From an uncultured Pirellulaceae bacterium (lineage in GTDB: Bacteria > Planctomycetota > Planctomycetia > Pirellulales > Pirellulaceae): DNA of 64,000 nucleotides. The first letter of the stretch is position 1. The number at the start of each line of letters is the position of its first letter. This document shows positions 16,400 to 24,944 of the stretch, piece by piece. Where the stretch lies: contig CALKGE010000001.1 of NCBI GenBank assembly GCA_938084685.1, positions 1,116,001 to 1,180,000 on the forward strand. The letters are read 5' to 3'. The notes beneath the pieces were generated by a model. The model did no database searches, was not told where the DNA came from, and was given only the letters and a program-made list of their open reading frames with translations. A program made the position numbers and the translations under genes.

Positions 16400-18280
16400 C
16401 TATTCGTCAGCACTTTGCGTACGCCCCATGGCCACATCAAATTCGCCAATGGCGGGCATCAGCATTGCCAGAGTGGTGAAACCATAAATTACCGAGATGA
16501 CCATCACACTTGTCAGATGGTGTTCGATAAAGAAACTCGTGATGGCATGGAACGTGGCAAACGGAAGTAACAGCGTCGACCAGAAAATAGCAGACGATGG
16601 ATTGCGGAATCCCAGAGCGACATACAAGCCAACGCTGCCTCCCAGAATAAAGGCAAGAAATGGCGCCAGTTGCTGTTCAAAGGAACCGCTAAAGGAGATC
16701 ATGACCATGATGCAGGTGATGACTCCCAGAAACAGAAAGAACACGCTTCCCATACTGACACTGATCGCTGACTTGCTGCTTGCATAATTCAGGCCGCAAT
16801 GTATTCCAAGCATCGTGACAAAGAAGATCAGAACGGTCAGGCCGATCAACAGGAAGAGGAACCCTTCAAATTCAATGCCGCCACGAACGAGCAGGTAAAC
16901 CGACAGGAGAATCGGTAGCACGATCATCTCTTTGGTGACGTAGAACACTCCCCACAGTTTGCCGAAAACGAATTCAGCGGGGGAAATATCGGTGACCAGC
17001 AGCAGATCGAGTGCCTGTCCGTCTCGTTCATTGGTAATCGAATTGACCGCCAGAGCATTGATGATGACCAGACTGACCAGAAAAAGTGGTGCCAGAGATG
17101 TGGCTGCAGCAGGAAAGATGGAACTCAGTCCTGCTCTGGATACTCCGTTGGCAAGGTCGGTCAATGAACTGTTTAATCCCAGCACGGCCAGCCCGACCAT
17201 CAACAGGTAAGCAACGCGCACGATGACAATTTTCCGTCCGTACGCCCAAGTACAGATTTCTCGCCATAGCACCGGATTGTCCCATACCCTGCGAGATTCC
17301 GATCCAGACTCAGCATGAGTACCGGCGCGACGCATTGCATCGACGTGACTTGCCCGAGCTTGTTCTGCAATTTGCCGGATCTCTTCCTGAGAAAGCTGTT
17401 TGTCCAGAATCGAGCTGACATCCTCTTCCTGCTGTTGCTGCCGTCGCACTTCACGCGAAGGGTTCCAGACACGTACTTTGGCAATCGCGATGGCGTTGAG
17501 GATGATCGTCATGAGTACGGCAAACAGGGTAAAGCAGATGGCTGGATCGGAAAATGACCAGGCCCCATGCTCGCCAATGGTTGGCATGATCGCAGACGAG
17601 ATTCCTCGCACGGGACTTGCCCAGTTTGCAAATGTTTGGAGCAATGGGTTGGATGCCCCGAAGGCATAGAGTCCTTCCCACAGCCCTAGCCATAAGACGA
17701 TGGTGAGAGTGGTGATCGATAGCGTCTGGAAAGTCTTTTCACGCCAAAGTGCGTAAGTACTTCCCAGCGAGCCGGAGACCATCGTTGCGGCATAAGTGAT
17801 CATGACCACGCGGGTAACCTGATTGCCCGAAACTCCTCCGAACAACTGAACGGACATGAGTACCGGGATGGAGGCAAAGACGAGCAGTAGCGGGGAAAGG
17901 AGTGCTGAAAGAAGTTTTCCCAGAACCAGTTCCTGATTAGTGAGCCTTGTCAGTAGCAACAGGATGATGGTGCGTTTATCTTTTTCCTGACTGACAGCAC
18001 TTGCTGCTCCAAAGGCAGCCAGGAAAATCAGCAAGGCGAGTTGTAAGGGGGCAAGGATTTGGAAAAAAGTCGAGCCGAACCTGGCAAGGTCACCCAGGTT
18101 TTGTACAACCTGCGTACCTGCCAGAATCATCCAGGAAGTACTCATTAATATCAACAACGCTGTGACATAGACCGCGCGGTAAATATAATGCCGAGGTCGC
18201 CTCGGTAAGGAAAGTGCTTCTCGATTGAATACAGGACCGATCACGTGTGACTTTCTGAAGGATACGGTTGTTTGTCTCAC
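16400..18280 (-). CDS. ABC-2 type permease, fused double unit, no ATPase alongside
   Basis: This 626-residue integral membrane protein contains two ABC-2 permease halves of about six helices each, each with the EKDKRTIILLLLTRLT-like or ERDGQALDLLLVTDIS coupling motif that follows a hydrophobic block (near residues ~100 and ~420). A charged cytoplasmic linker with DISSILDKQLS-like sequence separates them (residues ~285-345). It would export a lipid, polysaccharide or protein with a separate ATPase, but none is adjacent. The longest start is GTG 18280; an internal GTG at 18244 (VIGPVFNREALSLPRRPRHY) matches the usual start of such planctomycete permeases and may be the real one. It converges with the CNNM gene, 27 bases away. 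Confidence 0.8.
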   Translation of the reverse strand: MRQTTVSFRKSHVIGPVFNREALSLPRRPRHYIYRAVYVTALLILMSTSWMILAGTQVVQNLGDLARFGSTFFQILAPLQLALLIFLAAFGAASAVSQEKDKRTIILLLLTRLTNQELVLGKLLSALLSPLLLVFASIPVLMSVQLFGGVSGNQVTRVVMITYAATMVSGSLGSTYALWREKTFQTLSITTLTIVLWLGLWEGLYAFGASNPLLQTFANWASPVRGISSAIMPTIGEHGAWSFSDPAICFTLFAVLMTIILNAIAIAKVRVWNPSREVRRQQQQEEDVSSILDKQLSQEEIRQIAEQARASHVDAMRRAGTHAESGSESRRVWDNPVLWREICTWAYGRKIVIVRVAYLLMVGLAVLGLNSSLTDLANGVSRAGLSSIFPAAATSLAPLFLVSLVIINALAVNSITNERDGQALDLLLVTDISPAEFVFGKLWGVFYVTKEMIVLPILLSVYLLVRGGIEFEGFLFLLIGLTVLIFFVTMLGIHCGLNYASSKSAISVSMGSVFFLFLGVITCIMVMISFSGSFEQQLAPFLAFILGGSVGLYVALGFRNPSSAIFWSTLLLPFATFHAITSFFIEHHLTSVMVISVIYGFTTLAMLMPAIGEFDVAMGRTQSADE

Positions 18281-18576
18281 ACTATCTTTTTCGGATTATT
18301 TGAATCCGTAAAGCCAAAGGCACTGGATGCTTTTGTTACGGAATTAACCGAAAAATAGTGGTTTTGGATTATCCGGGATGAGTAAATACATGCAAAACGA
18401 CTCCGGTCAACGCTTTCCTGAATCCCTGGGCAAAGTAGAATGGGGGTTCTGCTGGAGATTCCGGTAGACCCACCTGTACATCGCCCACCATTTACCCTGA
18501 CAATGCGTCAACGTATTCAGTGATGAAGACAATCGTCCGAGTCATGGTTGATCAGCCTGAGGGAGTTTTTCATTCT

Positions 18577-21264
18577 ATGAAACATTCGCATCTACTTATA
18601 CTGATCGCGCTGCTGTTTGGTTCAGTTTCTGAACTGCATTCTGCGCAGCCTTTGAAATCAGTTGATCTCCGTTTTGCTAATGCAAAGTCCGATGAGGTGC
18701 CCGATTTCCAGCGTCATGTGATTCCATTATTGAGTCGCCTGGGGTGCAATGGTCGAGCTTGTCATGGGTCGTTTCAGGGGCGAGGTGGCTTTCAATTGTC
18801 ATTGTTCGGATATGACTTTGCCGTGGATCACCAGGCGTTATTTGACGAGGACAGTCCACGTGTGAATGTTGATTCTCCGAATGAGAGTTTGATCATTGCC
18901 AAGCCTACCGACGAGTTCGAACATGAAGGTGGCAAACTATATGAAAAAGGTGGCTGGGAATATAACGTGATTCATCGATGGATCGCTGAGGGAGCTGAAT
19001 TCGATCCGGCTGCCACTTTGAAGTTGGTGGAAGTTGAAGTTACACCGGATGAGATCCGGTTTTCGAAAACTAATCAGCGGGTCCAGTTGAAAGTGGTGGC
19101 AGTCTGGGAGGATGGGACGCGCGAAGATGTCACACCGTTGGTGCGATACTATACCAATGATAATCTCATCGCAGATATTGATCAGGATGGTCTGGTAACT
19201 TCTGGCGAATCGAAAGGGGATACACACGTCGTTGTTTCCTACGATAAAGCGGTTATACCAATTCCAGTTTTGCGTCCGGTGACCAACCGCGTTGGAAAAA
19301 GATACCCGGTCGTAGAGACTCCAACACGTGTGGACGAACTGGTTGTGGAAAAACTCCGTAAGCTCGGAATTGTACCTTCCGATGTGGCATCCGATGCTGA
19401 GTTCTTGCGTCGTGTCTCGCTGGATATTTCCGGCAGCCTGCCGACCGCTCAGCAGGCTGCAGATTTTCTGGAAGATTCCTCTCCCAACAAACGAGCTCAA
19501 AAGGTGGAAGAGTTGCTCAATAGTCCCGGGTATGCATCCTGGTGGGCAACAAAGCTGAGTGACTTTACCGGGAATAATGATCAGCAGCTGATCAACACGT
19601 CACCCGTTCGCACGGGCCCTGGAGAAATTTGGTTTCGTTGGATCGAGCAGCGAGTACAGCAAAACATTCCTTACGATGAATTGGCTGCCGGAATCATTTT
19701 GGGTACGTCCATGGATAACGGACAATCCTACGAAGAATTCTGTGAAGAAATGACGAGTCTTCATAAAGAACGGGAGTTGGATGTATCGGGAATGAAGACG
19801 ATGCCCTATTACTGGGCTCGCCGCGAGTTTCGTTTACCTGCAGACCGGGCGATCAGTTTTGCCTATGCCTTTATGGGGATCCGTATTCAGTGTGCACAGT
19901 GTCACAAACACCCGTTTGATGTCTGGTCGAAAAAGGATTTTGCCGAATTTTCCAACTTCTTCACAGGGGTTCGCTTGTCGCCGATTCCACCAGGTCGGGA
20001 AGACCGCGCTCAGTACAACAAGATGGTCAATGAACTTGGTCTGCAGGAATTGCGAGGAGGAGACCTGAGGCGGAAGATTACCGCCGAAATGCGTAAAGGG
20101 GCAGTTGTTCCGTTTCCCGTGGTCCATACAATACCAGGCCGTCAGGTGGACGAGAATGGACGAGTGGTCCCTGGAGTCGTTAAAGAGGCGACCATCCTGG
20201 GGGATACCACTGTTACGTTCCAGCAGGGACAGGATTTACGTGAACCTTTGATGGAGTGGTTGCGAGCTCGCGAAAATCCATACTTTGCCAAAGCGTTTGT
20301 GAATCGCGTTTGGGCGAATTACTTTGGCCGCGGTATTGTTGATCCTCCAGATGACCTCAGTCTGGCGAACGCTCCAAGTAATCAAGCGCTGCTGGATTAC
20401 CTGACCCAGGGCTTTATCGACAACGGCTTCGATATGAAATGGGTTCATCGGGAAATTGTACTCAGTCGCACTTATCAGCAAACCTGGGTAGCTAATGAAA
20501 CGAATGCTCAGGATAAGACGAACTTTAGCCATCATTTGCCTCGTCGATTGCCTGCGGAAGTTACGGTGGATGCACTGCAGTTGGCGACCGCTTCAGATAC
20601 GGAATCGATGCGATTGCATCATGAGATGCAGGGACGAGCTATCGCAGTTGCGACCTCCAGTGAACGCTATTTACAGGGTGGGACTCCGGAAGCTTTTCCA
20701 TTGATGGTATTCGGACGTTCGACACGCGAAAGTAGTTGTGAGTGTGACCGATCGTCAGATGCGACGTTGTTGCAAACTGTGTTTCTCCAGAACGATAATG
20801 TGGTTTACAACCTGATGAACCGTCGGAATACCGGATGGCTTGAGCAGGTCGCTCAGCGTTACGATTTACCGTTTCAGGTGCAAACTCAGCCGCAACGGAA
20901 ACCACCGGAAAACTATGAGCAGACGATGAAAAGGATCGATGCTCGATTAAAGCAGTTGAGAGCGGATCCGGCTAGAAAGGCCGATTTCGAGGCGACCTTG
21001 AGAACTCGCAGGCGTATGATCAGCCAATTTGGGTTGCCCGAATACCTTAAACAGAATCAGCCTGTGAAAGAATCTGCATTGAGCCACGAGCAAAAACAGG
21101 AAATTGTGCAGCAGGCATACTTGCGGACGTTGACACGATATCCGAACGAGGCCGAGCTGACTCGCAGTATCGAATTTATTGATGACGCAGAAGACAAGCT
21201 CAATGGAGTACGAGGTCTTTTGTGGGCTTTGGTCAATACTAAAGAATTTGTGTTGAATCATTAA
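18577..21264 (+). CDS. DUF1549/DUF1553 protein with Ig-like domain
   Basis: This 895-residue secreted protein starts at ATG 18577 (GAGGGAG 11 bases upstream); longer in-frame starts at 18520 lack a clean signal peptide. A signal peptide of ~24 residues is followed by a cytochrome-like segment with CNGRACHG (residues ~58-65; three residues between the cysteines instead of the usual two), a bacterial Ig-like stretch (residues ~145-230), DUF1549 (residues ~250-470; the TSLHKERELDVS-to-CAQCHKHPFDVW block is near 415-445) and DUF1553 (residues ~540-890). Such proteins are abundant in planctomycetes and are nearly always followed by a DUF1501 protein, as here (63 bases downstream). Their biochemical role is not established; heme or metal handling during polysaccharide or lipid breakdown is a guess. 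Confidence 0.88.
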   Translation: MKHSHLLILIALLFGSVSELHSAQPLKSVDLRFANAKSDEVPDFQRHVIPLLSRLGCNGRACHGSFQGRGGFQLSLFGYDFAVDHQALFDEDSPRVNVDSPNESLIIAKPTDEFEHEGGKLYEKGGWEYNVIHRWIAEGAEFDPAATLKLVEVEVTPDEIRFSKTNQRVQLKVVAVWEDGTREDVTPLVRYYTNDNLIADIDQDGLVTSGESKGDTHVVVSYDKAVIPIPVLRPVTNRVGKRYPVVETPTRVDELVVEKLRKLGIVPSDVASDAEFLRRVSLDISGSLPTAQQAADFLEDSSPNKRAQKVEELLNSPGYASWWATKLSDFTGNNDQQLINTSPVRTGPGEIWFRWIEQRVQQNIPYDELAAGIILGTSMDNGQSYEEFCEEMTSLHKERELDVSGMKTMPYYWARREFRLPADRAISFAYAFMGIRIQCAQCHKHPFDVWSKKDFAEFSNFFTGVRLSPIPPGREDRAQYNKMVNELGLQELRGGDLRRKITAEMRKGAVVPFPVVHTIPGRQVDENGRVVPGVVKEATILGDTTVTFQQGQDLREPLMEWLRARENPYFAKAFVNRVWANYFGRGIVDPPDDLSLANAPSNQALLDYLTQGFIDNGFDMKWVHREIVLSRTYQQTWVANETNAQDKTNFSHHLPRRLPAEVTVDALQLATASDTESMRLHHEMQGRAIAVATSSERYLQGGTPEAFPLMVFGRSTRESSCECDRSSDATLLQTVFLQNDNVVYNLMNRRNTGWLEQVAQRYDLPFQVQTQPQRKPPENYEQTMKRIDARLKQLRADPARKADFEATLRTRRRMISQFGLPEYLKQNQPVKESALSHEQKQEIVQQAYLRTLTRYPNEAELTRSIEFIDDAEDKLNGVRGLLWALVNTKEFVLNH

Positions 21265-21327
21265 GATTGAATTAAAAGAAGACAGATCTGCAGTTGCAGA
21301 GTTGAATTAGATGCAAAGGAAGATTTC

Positions 21328-22632
21328 ATGACAGTCCATAAAACTTGTGATGGAGTAGTAAGACGGGATTTTCTGCGGGTAGGTGTTGCCGGGATGACCG
21401 GGCTTCATCTGGCAGGTTACCTGAGCCTGGCTCAGGCTGGCCAGTTGGCCGAAGCTCAGGGGAAAAACGCTATTTTCGTTAACCTCAGTGGCGGGCCGTC
21501 CCATCTGGATACGTTTGACCTCAAGCCGGATGCGCCTGCTGAGTACCGAGGTACCTTTAATCCGATCAAGACGAATGTGTCTGGTATTGAGATCAGTGAA
21601 CACCTTCCTCATCTTGCCAAGTGTGCCGACAAGTATGCGATTTTCCGTGGTGTAAGTCATACGCTGGGTGCCCATCGACTGGGGACTGAATATGTCAATA
21701 CTGGCAATCGTCCGTTGGCGTCGCTGGAATACCCAGGGTACGGTGCTGTGATTACGAAAGAGCTTTCCGAGCCTTCGGAAATTCCTCCTTTTGTAGCCAT
21801 TCCACGTAGTAGCCAGCGAGCAGGTTTTCTCGGAGTACGTTACGCTCCGTTGAATACCGGTCGCACTCCAACCATCGGTTCTCCGTTTTCAGTTCGTGGA
21901 GTTTCGTTGGGGCAGAGCCTGACGGTTTCCGAGGTGAAAAAACGTAAAGCCTTGCTGGATGATCTGGATACGACATTTGCCGGTGCTGAAGAAAACAGCC
22001 AGTTGGTGGAAGGGTTGGACCAGTTCAGTCAACAGGCGCATGCCATGATCACCTCCCCACGTTCTCGTCAGGCCTTTGATATCAGTAAGGAGTCGCCGGC
22101 GTTTGCCGAAAAGTTTGGAAATTCGCCGTTTGGTGCGAGTTGTCTGCTGGCAACACGGTTGGTCGAATCTGGCGTGAAATTCGTTACCTTGACCCATGGC
22201 GGATGGGACACTCACCGCGACAACTTTACTTCACTGAAAGATCGTCAGCTACCAAGCTTCGATCAAGGACTGGCGGCTTTGTTTGTTGGTCTGGAGGAGA
22301 AAGGGTTGTTGGAATCAACCGTGGTGTTTGTCACTGGCGAGTTCGGACGTACGCCAAAGATTAACAGTCGGACAGCGGAAGGTGGTCGTGATCACTATCC
22401 ACGCTGCATGTTTATGCTGCTCGCTGGCGGTGGGATTCGTGGTGGTCAGGTGATTGGCCAGAGTGACGATAAAGCCACGGCTCCTCTGAACGATGCGATT
22501 CTTCCGGATGATGTCGCTGCTACCTTCTATAAGGCTATGGGAGTGGATCACACGAAAGAGTATCACACTTCGACAGGACGGCCGATCATGATCGTTCGCG
22601 ATGGTACTCCTGTTGAACAGGCTTTTGCTTAA
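21328..22632 (+). CDS. DUF1501 family secreted protein (Tat)
   Basis: This 434-residue protein carries a twin-arginine signal (RRDFLRVGVAGMTGLHLAGY) at its N-terminus, so it is exported folded. The body matches the DUF1501 family, related to the alkaline-phosphatase/sulfatase superfamily, with NLSGGPSHLDTFD, THGGWDTHRDNF and GEFGRTPKINS blocks. AGGAAG precedes ATG 21328. It pairs with the DUF1549/DUF1553 protein upstream. The family is annotated sulfatase-like but has no confirmed activity in planctomycetes. A strong intrinsic terminator follows 30 bases after the stop. Confidence 0.9.
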   Translation: MTVHKTCDGVVRRDFLRVGVAGMTGLHLAGYLSLAQAGQLAEAQGKNAIFVNLSGGPSHLDTFDLKPDAPAEYRGTFNPIKTNVSGIEISEHLPHLAKCADKYAIFRGVSHTLGAHRLGTEYVNTGNRPLASLEYPGYGAVITKELSEPSEIPPFVAIPRSSQRAGFLGVRYAPLNTGRTPTIGSPFSVRGVSLGQSLTVSEVKKRKALLDDLDTTFAGAEENSQLVEGLDQFSQQAHAMITSPRSRQAFDISKESPAFAEKFGNSPFGASCLLATRLVESGVKFVTLTHGGWDTHRDNFTSLKDRQLPSFDQGLAALFVGLEEKGLLESTVVFVTGEFGRTPKINSRTAEGGRDHYPRCMFMLLAGGGIRGGQVIGQSDDKATAPLNDAILPDDVAATFYKAMGVDHTKEYHTSTGRPIMIVRDGTPVEQAFA

Positions 22633-22661
22633 ACTCGAATGCCCGCTTGTAACTATTAAAG

Positions 22662-22699
22662 AAACCTGTGACATGATGTGTCACAGGTTTTTTTATTTT
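22662..22699 (+). terminator. Strong rho-independent terminator
   Basis: AAACCTGTGACA (22662-22673), loop TGATG, TGTCACAGGTTT (22679-22690) is a perfect 12-base stem followed directly by a T-rich tract. It ends the DUF1549-DUF1501 operon. Confidence 0.9.
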
Positions 22700-22780
22700 T
22701 ATCCGGACAAATCATCGTCTTACTCTCTTTCCTTATAGAGGCAAATATTTCGATTGGAATAACTTGAAGGAGAAACAGAC

Positions 22781-23500
22781 ATGCGTAGTCAACGTAGGCA
22801 GCAGTACTATGGGATGGCGACAGGATTGTTCCTGTTATTGCTTGGAACCGTCGGGACGATCAATTTGGCAATGAGTGACCATGGGTCATCTCCGACGTTG
22901 TTAAGAAAGCCTCCCCCATTATCCGAGTTATCCGAGTTATCCGAGCTATCCGAGTTACCTGAATCCTCTGAATTATCTGGGGTGGAAACGGACGTTGGAG
23001 GGAGTATTGGCCAGACGGGAGGCCCTGGTGCGTCGCAGCATTCTGGTTTGTCTAAATCATCAGCCATGGTGGAATCCAGAGTCGTCAAGCATGTGGTGGG
23101 GCAGCGCTCACCAACTGCTGGACAGCGAAACAACGTTGTGGACCATCGTATGGCCGGCCTGAACAGCCTGAACAGCCTGAACAGCCTGAACGGCCTGAAC
23201 GGCCTGAACAGTAAGTCCAGTTTTCCAGAACAGGCAAAAACTGGTCAGACGAACGGGAATGTACGAAACGAGAAGGAAATGGTTCGAGGGTTTAAACCTC
23301 GGCTTCCTCCCTACTACAGCCAGCTTGTCACGCCTCAGCAGCGAGAGCGTATTTACTGGATTCAAAAACGGTACCACGTGGAACTGGAAAAACTGCGTCA
23401 GCAGATTGACAAGTATGAGCAGCAACGTGATCAATACATTTATGCCTGTTTGACTCCGGAACAGCAAATGCGCTTGATGCAGCTCCACGCCGGTAAGTGA
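22781..23500 (+). CDS. Secreted or anchored protein with SEL and LN repeats, unknown function
   Basis: This 239-residue protein starts after AAGGAGA at ATG 22781, with one hydrophobic segment (residues ~10-30) acting as signal or anchor. It then has a tandem SEL run (residues ~47-60) and a Leu-Asn repeat (LNSLNSLNSLNGLNGLNS, residues ~127-145). The C-terminus (residues ~175-239) is a charged amphipathic helix region (RERIYWIQKRYHVELEKLRQ, then LTPEQQMRLMQL), of the Spy/LTXXQ style. A periplasmic stress or coiled-coil role is plausible. Both repeats come from 9-base DNA repeats and would keep frame if they vary in number. It is transcribed alone after the strong terminator. Confidence 0.75.
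   Translation: MRSQRRQQYYGMATGLFLLLLGTVGTINLAMSDHGSSPTLLRKPPPLSELSELSELSELPESSELSGVETDVGGSIGQTGGPGASQHSGLSKSSAMVESRVVKHVVGQRSPTAGQRNNVVDHRMAGLNSLNSLNSLNGLNGLNSKSSFPEQAKTGQTNGNVRNEKEMVRGFKPRLPPYYSQLVTPQQRERIYWIQKRYHVELEKLRQQIDKYEQQRDQYIYACLTPEQQMRLMQLHAGK
22922..22957 (+). repeat. 9-base in-frame tandem repeat (SEL-type)
   Basis: Four copies of TCCGAGTTA (one with a single change, TCCGAGCTA) lie end to end and encode Ser-Glu-Leu each time. More degenerate copies follow (CCTGAATCCTCTGAATTA). Confidence 0.9.
23162..23211 (+). repeat. 9-base in-frame tandem repeat (LN-type)
   Basis: About five and a half copies of AACAGCCTG or AACGGCCTG, encoding Asn-Ser-Leu or Asn-Gly-Leu. Copy number could change without breaking the reading frame. 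Confidence 0.9.
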
Positions 23501-23701
23501 TGACCAGAGTTGTCTCGCTGACGTCGAGGTCTGCAATCTGTGGGAGTTTTTTCTGAGATTGGCTGAAAGTTACCAGAGCTCTTCAAGGTCTGGACAGACC
23601 ATGTAAGCTGGTTGGTGGAAGGTTTCGGCGAGCCTCTTTGTTGCTGGTGTTGGCGCTGCACCTGGCAAAGGGAGTGTCGGAGGTGGTTGCCCGACGACGT
23701 C

Positions 23702-23731
23702 CTGCAGACGCTCTGCAGACGCCCTGCAGAC
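23702..23731. repeat. 11-base tandem repeat (CTGCAGAC core)
   Basis: Three copies of CTGCAGAC recur every 11 bases (23702, 23713, 23724) in the short gap between two convergent genes. The period is not a multiple of three, so it is unlikely to be protein-coding. Confidence 0.7.
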
Positions 23732-23781
23732 ACTCGGCTGACGACTTGTTGGAAAAGTTGTTGGAAGGGTTGTAGGAAGGG

Positions 23782-24675
23782 TTAACCGAGGCGTTGGTCG
23801 ATCCACTGCGGAGTTACAAATTTTCGCATCAGGTTGTAGAAATGCTGGTGAAGTATTTGCTCGGTCTTTTCAGGGAGTTTTTCAGGCAGGGGAGAACCGT
23901 CAGCTGAGACGAAGCCTGACCACGTCAGTCTCAGGTCCCAGTCGTACAGTGTGGCAGATGCATTGATTCGTTCCTTGATCCGCAAGGCCCACATGCCGCC
24001 AAAAAGGTCACGATAGTCCAACCAGACTCGGTCTTCTTCCCGCAGAGCGGTCCGGTCTGGCTTGGGCAGTAAAAAGGCGACCAGCAAGGAAGCGACGGCA
24101 CAACTCAGGCCTGCTTCCATCGTCCACGAGTAATCCAACTGAGTCCAGGAAGGTAGATGAGGATTAACCAACAGGAATTGTGCTACACCGACCAGAATGC
24201 CACTTATCCAGAACCGGCTTAAAACAATGTTCAAAGCGGAAACCCCAATCAGCGTAAGCATGAACCAGGCTCGGATTCCCTGCGTATCGGCGAGTTGCCC
24301 TGGGTGCAGTAATACTGTTTCCAGTGCCGGCAGTACCAGAACCAGCCAGAGTGAAAAGACAATGAATTCCCACATTCTGTTCTGGGGTCGGCGTGCTCCC
24401 AGCAGTGACATAAATGGGCAAAATACCAGCGCATGCGCTGCAAATTGAATGGCCTCAATCCAATGCTGGTGCTTTGAGTGTGTGATACCAGTTGCGTTTG
24501 CTGCCTCTTCCGCTTCGATGACCGTTTCTGGTAGCAGAGTATGAGCCAGAGTGATACTCCAGATGGTTACCAGTAGCCAGCACCAGGGAGCAAACAGCGT
24601 GGTGGACTTGATCGATCGCAGGGCGACCAATAGTAATACGGTCGCGGCGACCGCTAAGAGTAATCCTAAATCCAC
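23782..24675 (-). CDS. Polytopic membrane protein, unknown function
   Basis: This 297-residue protein has about seven hydrophobic helices in its first ~210 residues, including MDLGLLLAVAATVLLLVALR at the N-terminus, followed by a ~85-residue soluble C-terminus with WLDYRDLFGGMWALRIKERI. I recognise no named family. The soluble tail could be cytoplasmic. An alternative frame downstream (23570-23806, minus) gives a Pro/Thr-rich stretch that might be a separate short product, but an 11-base repeat runs through it. The gene converges with the repeat-protein gene. Confidence 0.7.
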   Translation of the reverse strand: MDLGLLLAVAATVLLLVALRSIKSTTLFAPWCWLLVTIWSITLAHTLLPETVIEAEEAANATGITHSKHQHWIEAIQFAAHALVFCPFMSLLGARRPQNRMWEFIVFSLWLVLVLPALETVLLHPGQLADTQGIRAWFMLTLIGVSALNIVLSRFWISGILVGVAQFLLVNPHLPSWTQLDYSWTMEAGLSCAVASLLVAFLLPKPDRTALREEDRVWLDYRDLFGGMWALRIKERINASATLYDWDLRLTWSGFVSADGSPLPEKLPEKTEQILHQHFYNLMRKFVTPQWIDQRLG

Positions 24676-24791
24676 GCTGCTAATTTTCGTTAAAACGGAG
24701 AAACGATGAGTGATCAGTCAACTGCTGACCTCCTCTTTATATATACCCACGACGAGGATTCTTGTCATTGTGAAACTCACCCTTCTGGATT

Positions 24792-24877
24792 AACCTGAAC
24801 TATTAACCTTTATGTCATTCATCAGGATATGAAGCTTGACAGGTTTATGGTTGTTCAGGTTGTAATTGAATAACCTG
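24792..24877. repeat. Cluster of four AACCTG/CAGGTT motifs
   Basis: AACCTGAAC (24792-24800) and GTTCAGGTT (24853-24861) form a perfect 9-base inverted repeat, with further CAGGTT (near 24840) and AACCTG (near 24872) copies between and after. The cluster lies directly upstream of the LRR lipoprotein start and around its candidate promoter. Confidence 0.45.
24836..24866 (+). promoter_or_regulatory. Candidate sigma-70 promoter for the LRR lipoprotein
   Basis: TTGACA (24836-24841) is a perfect -35 and TGTAAT (24861-24866) is a 5/6 -10, but the 19-base spacer is longer than ideal. It overlaps a cluster of CAGGTT/AACCTG motifs, so repression here is possible. Confidence 0.35.
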
Positions 24878-24944
24878 CCGGATTTGTGACCGGCGAAACT
24901 AACTAATTGTCTTTTCTTCGAAATGTCGCAGGAATTTGTTTTCA

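Noticed and set aside
18937-19500. Minus-strand frame of 187 codons inside the DUF1549 gene
   Set aside because: Antisense shadow of a gene with strong family motifs.
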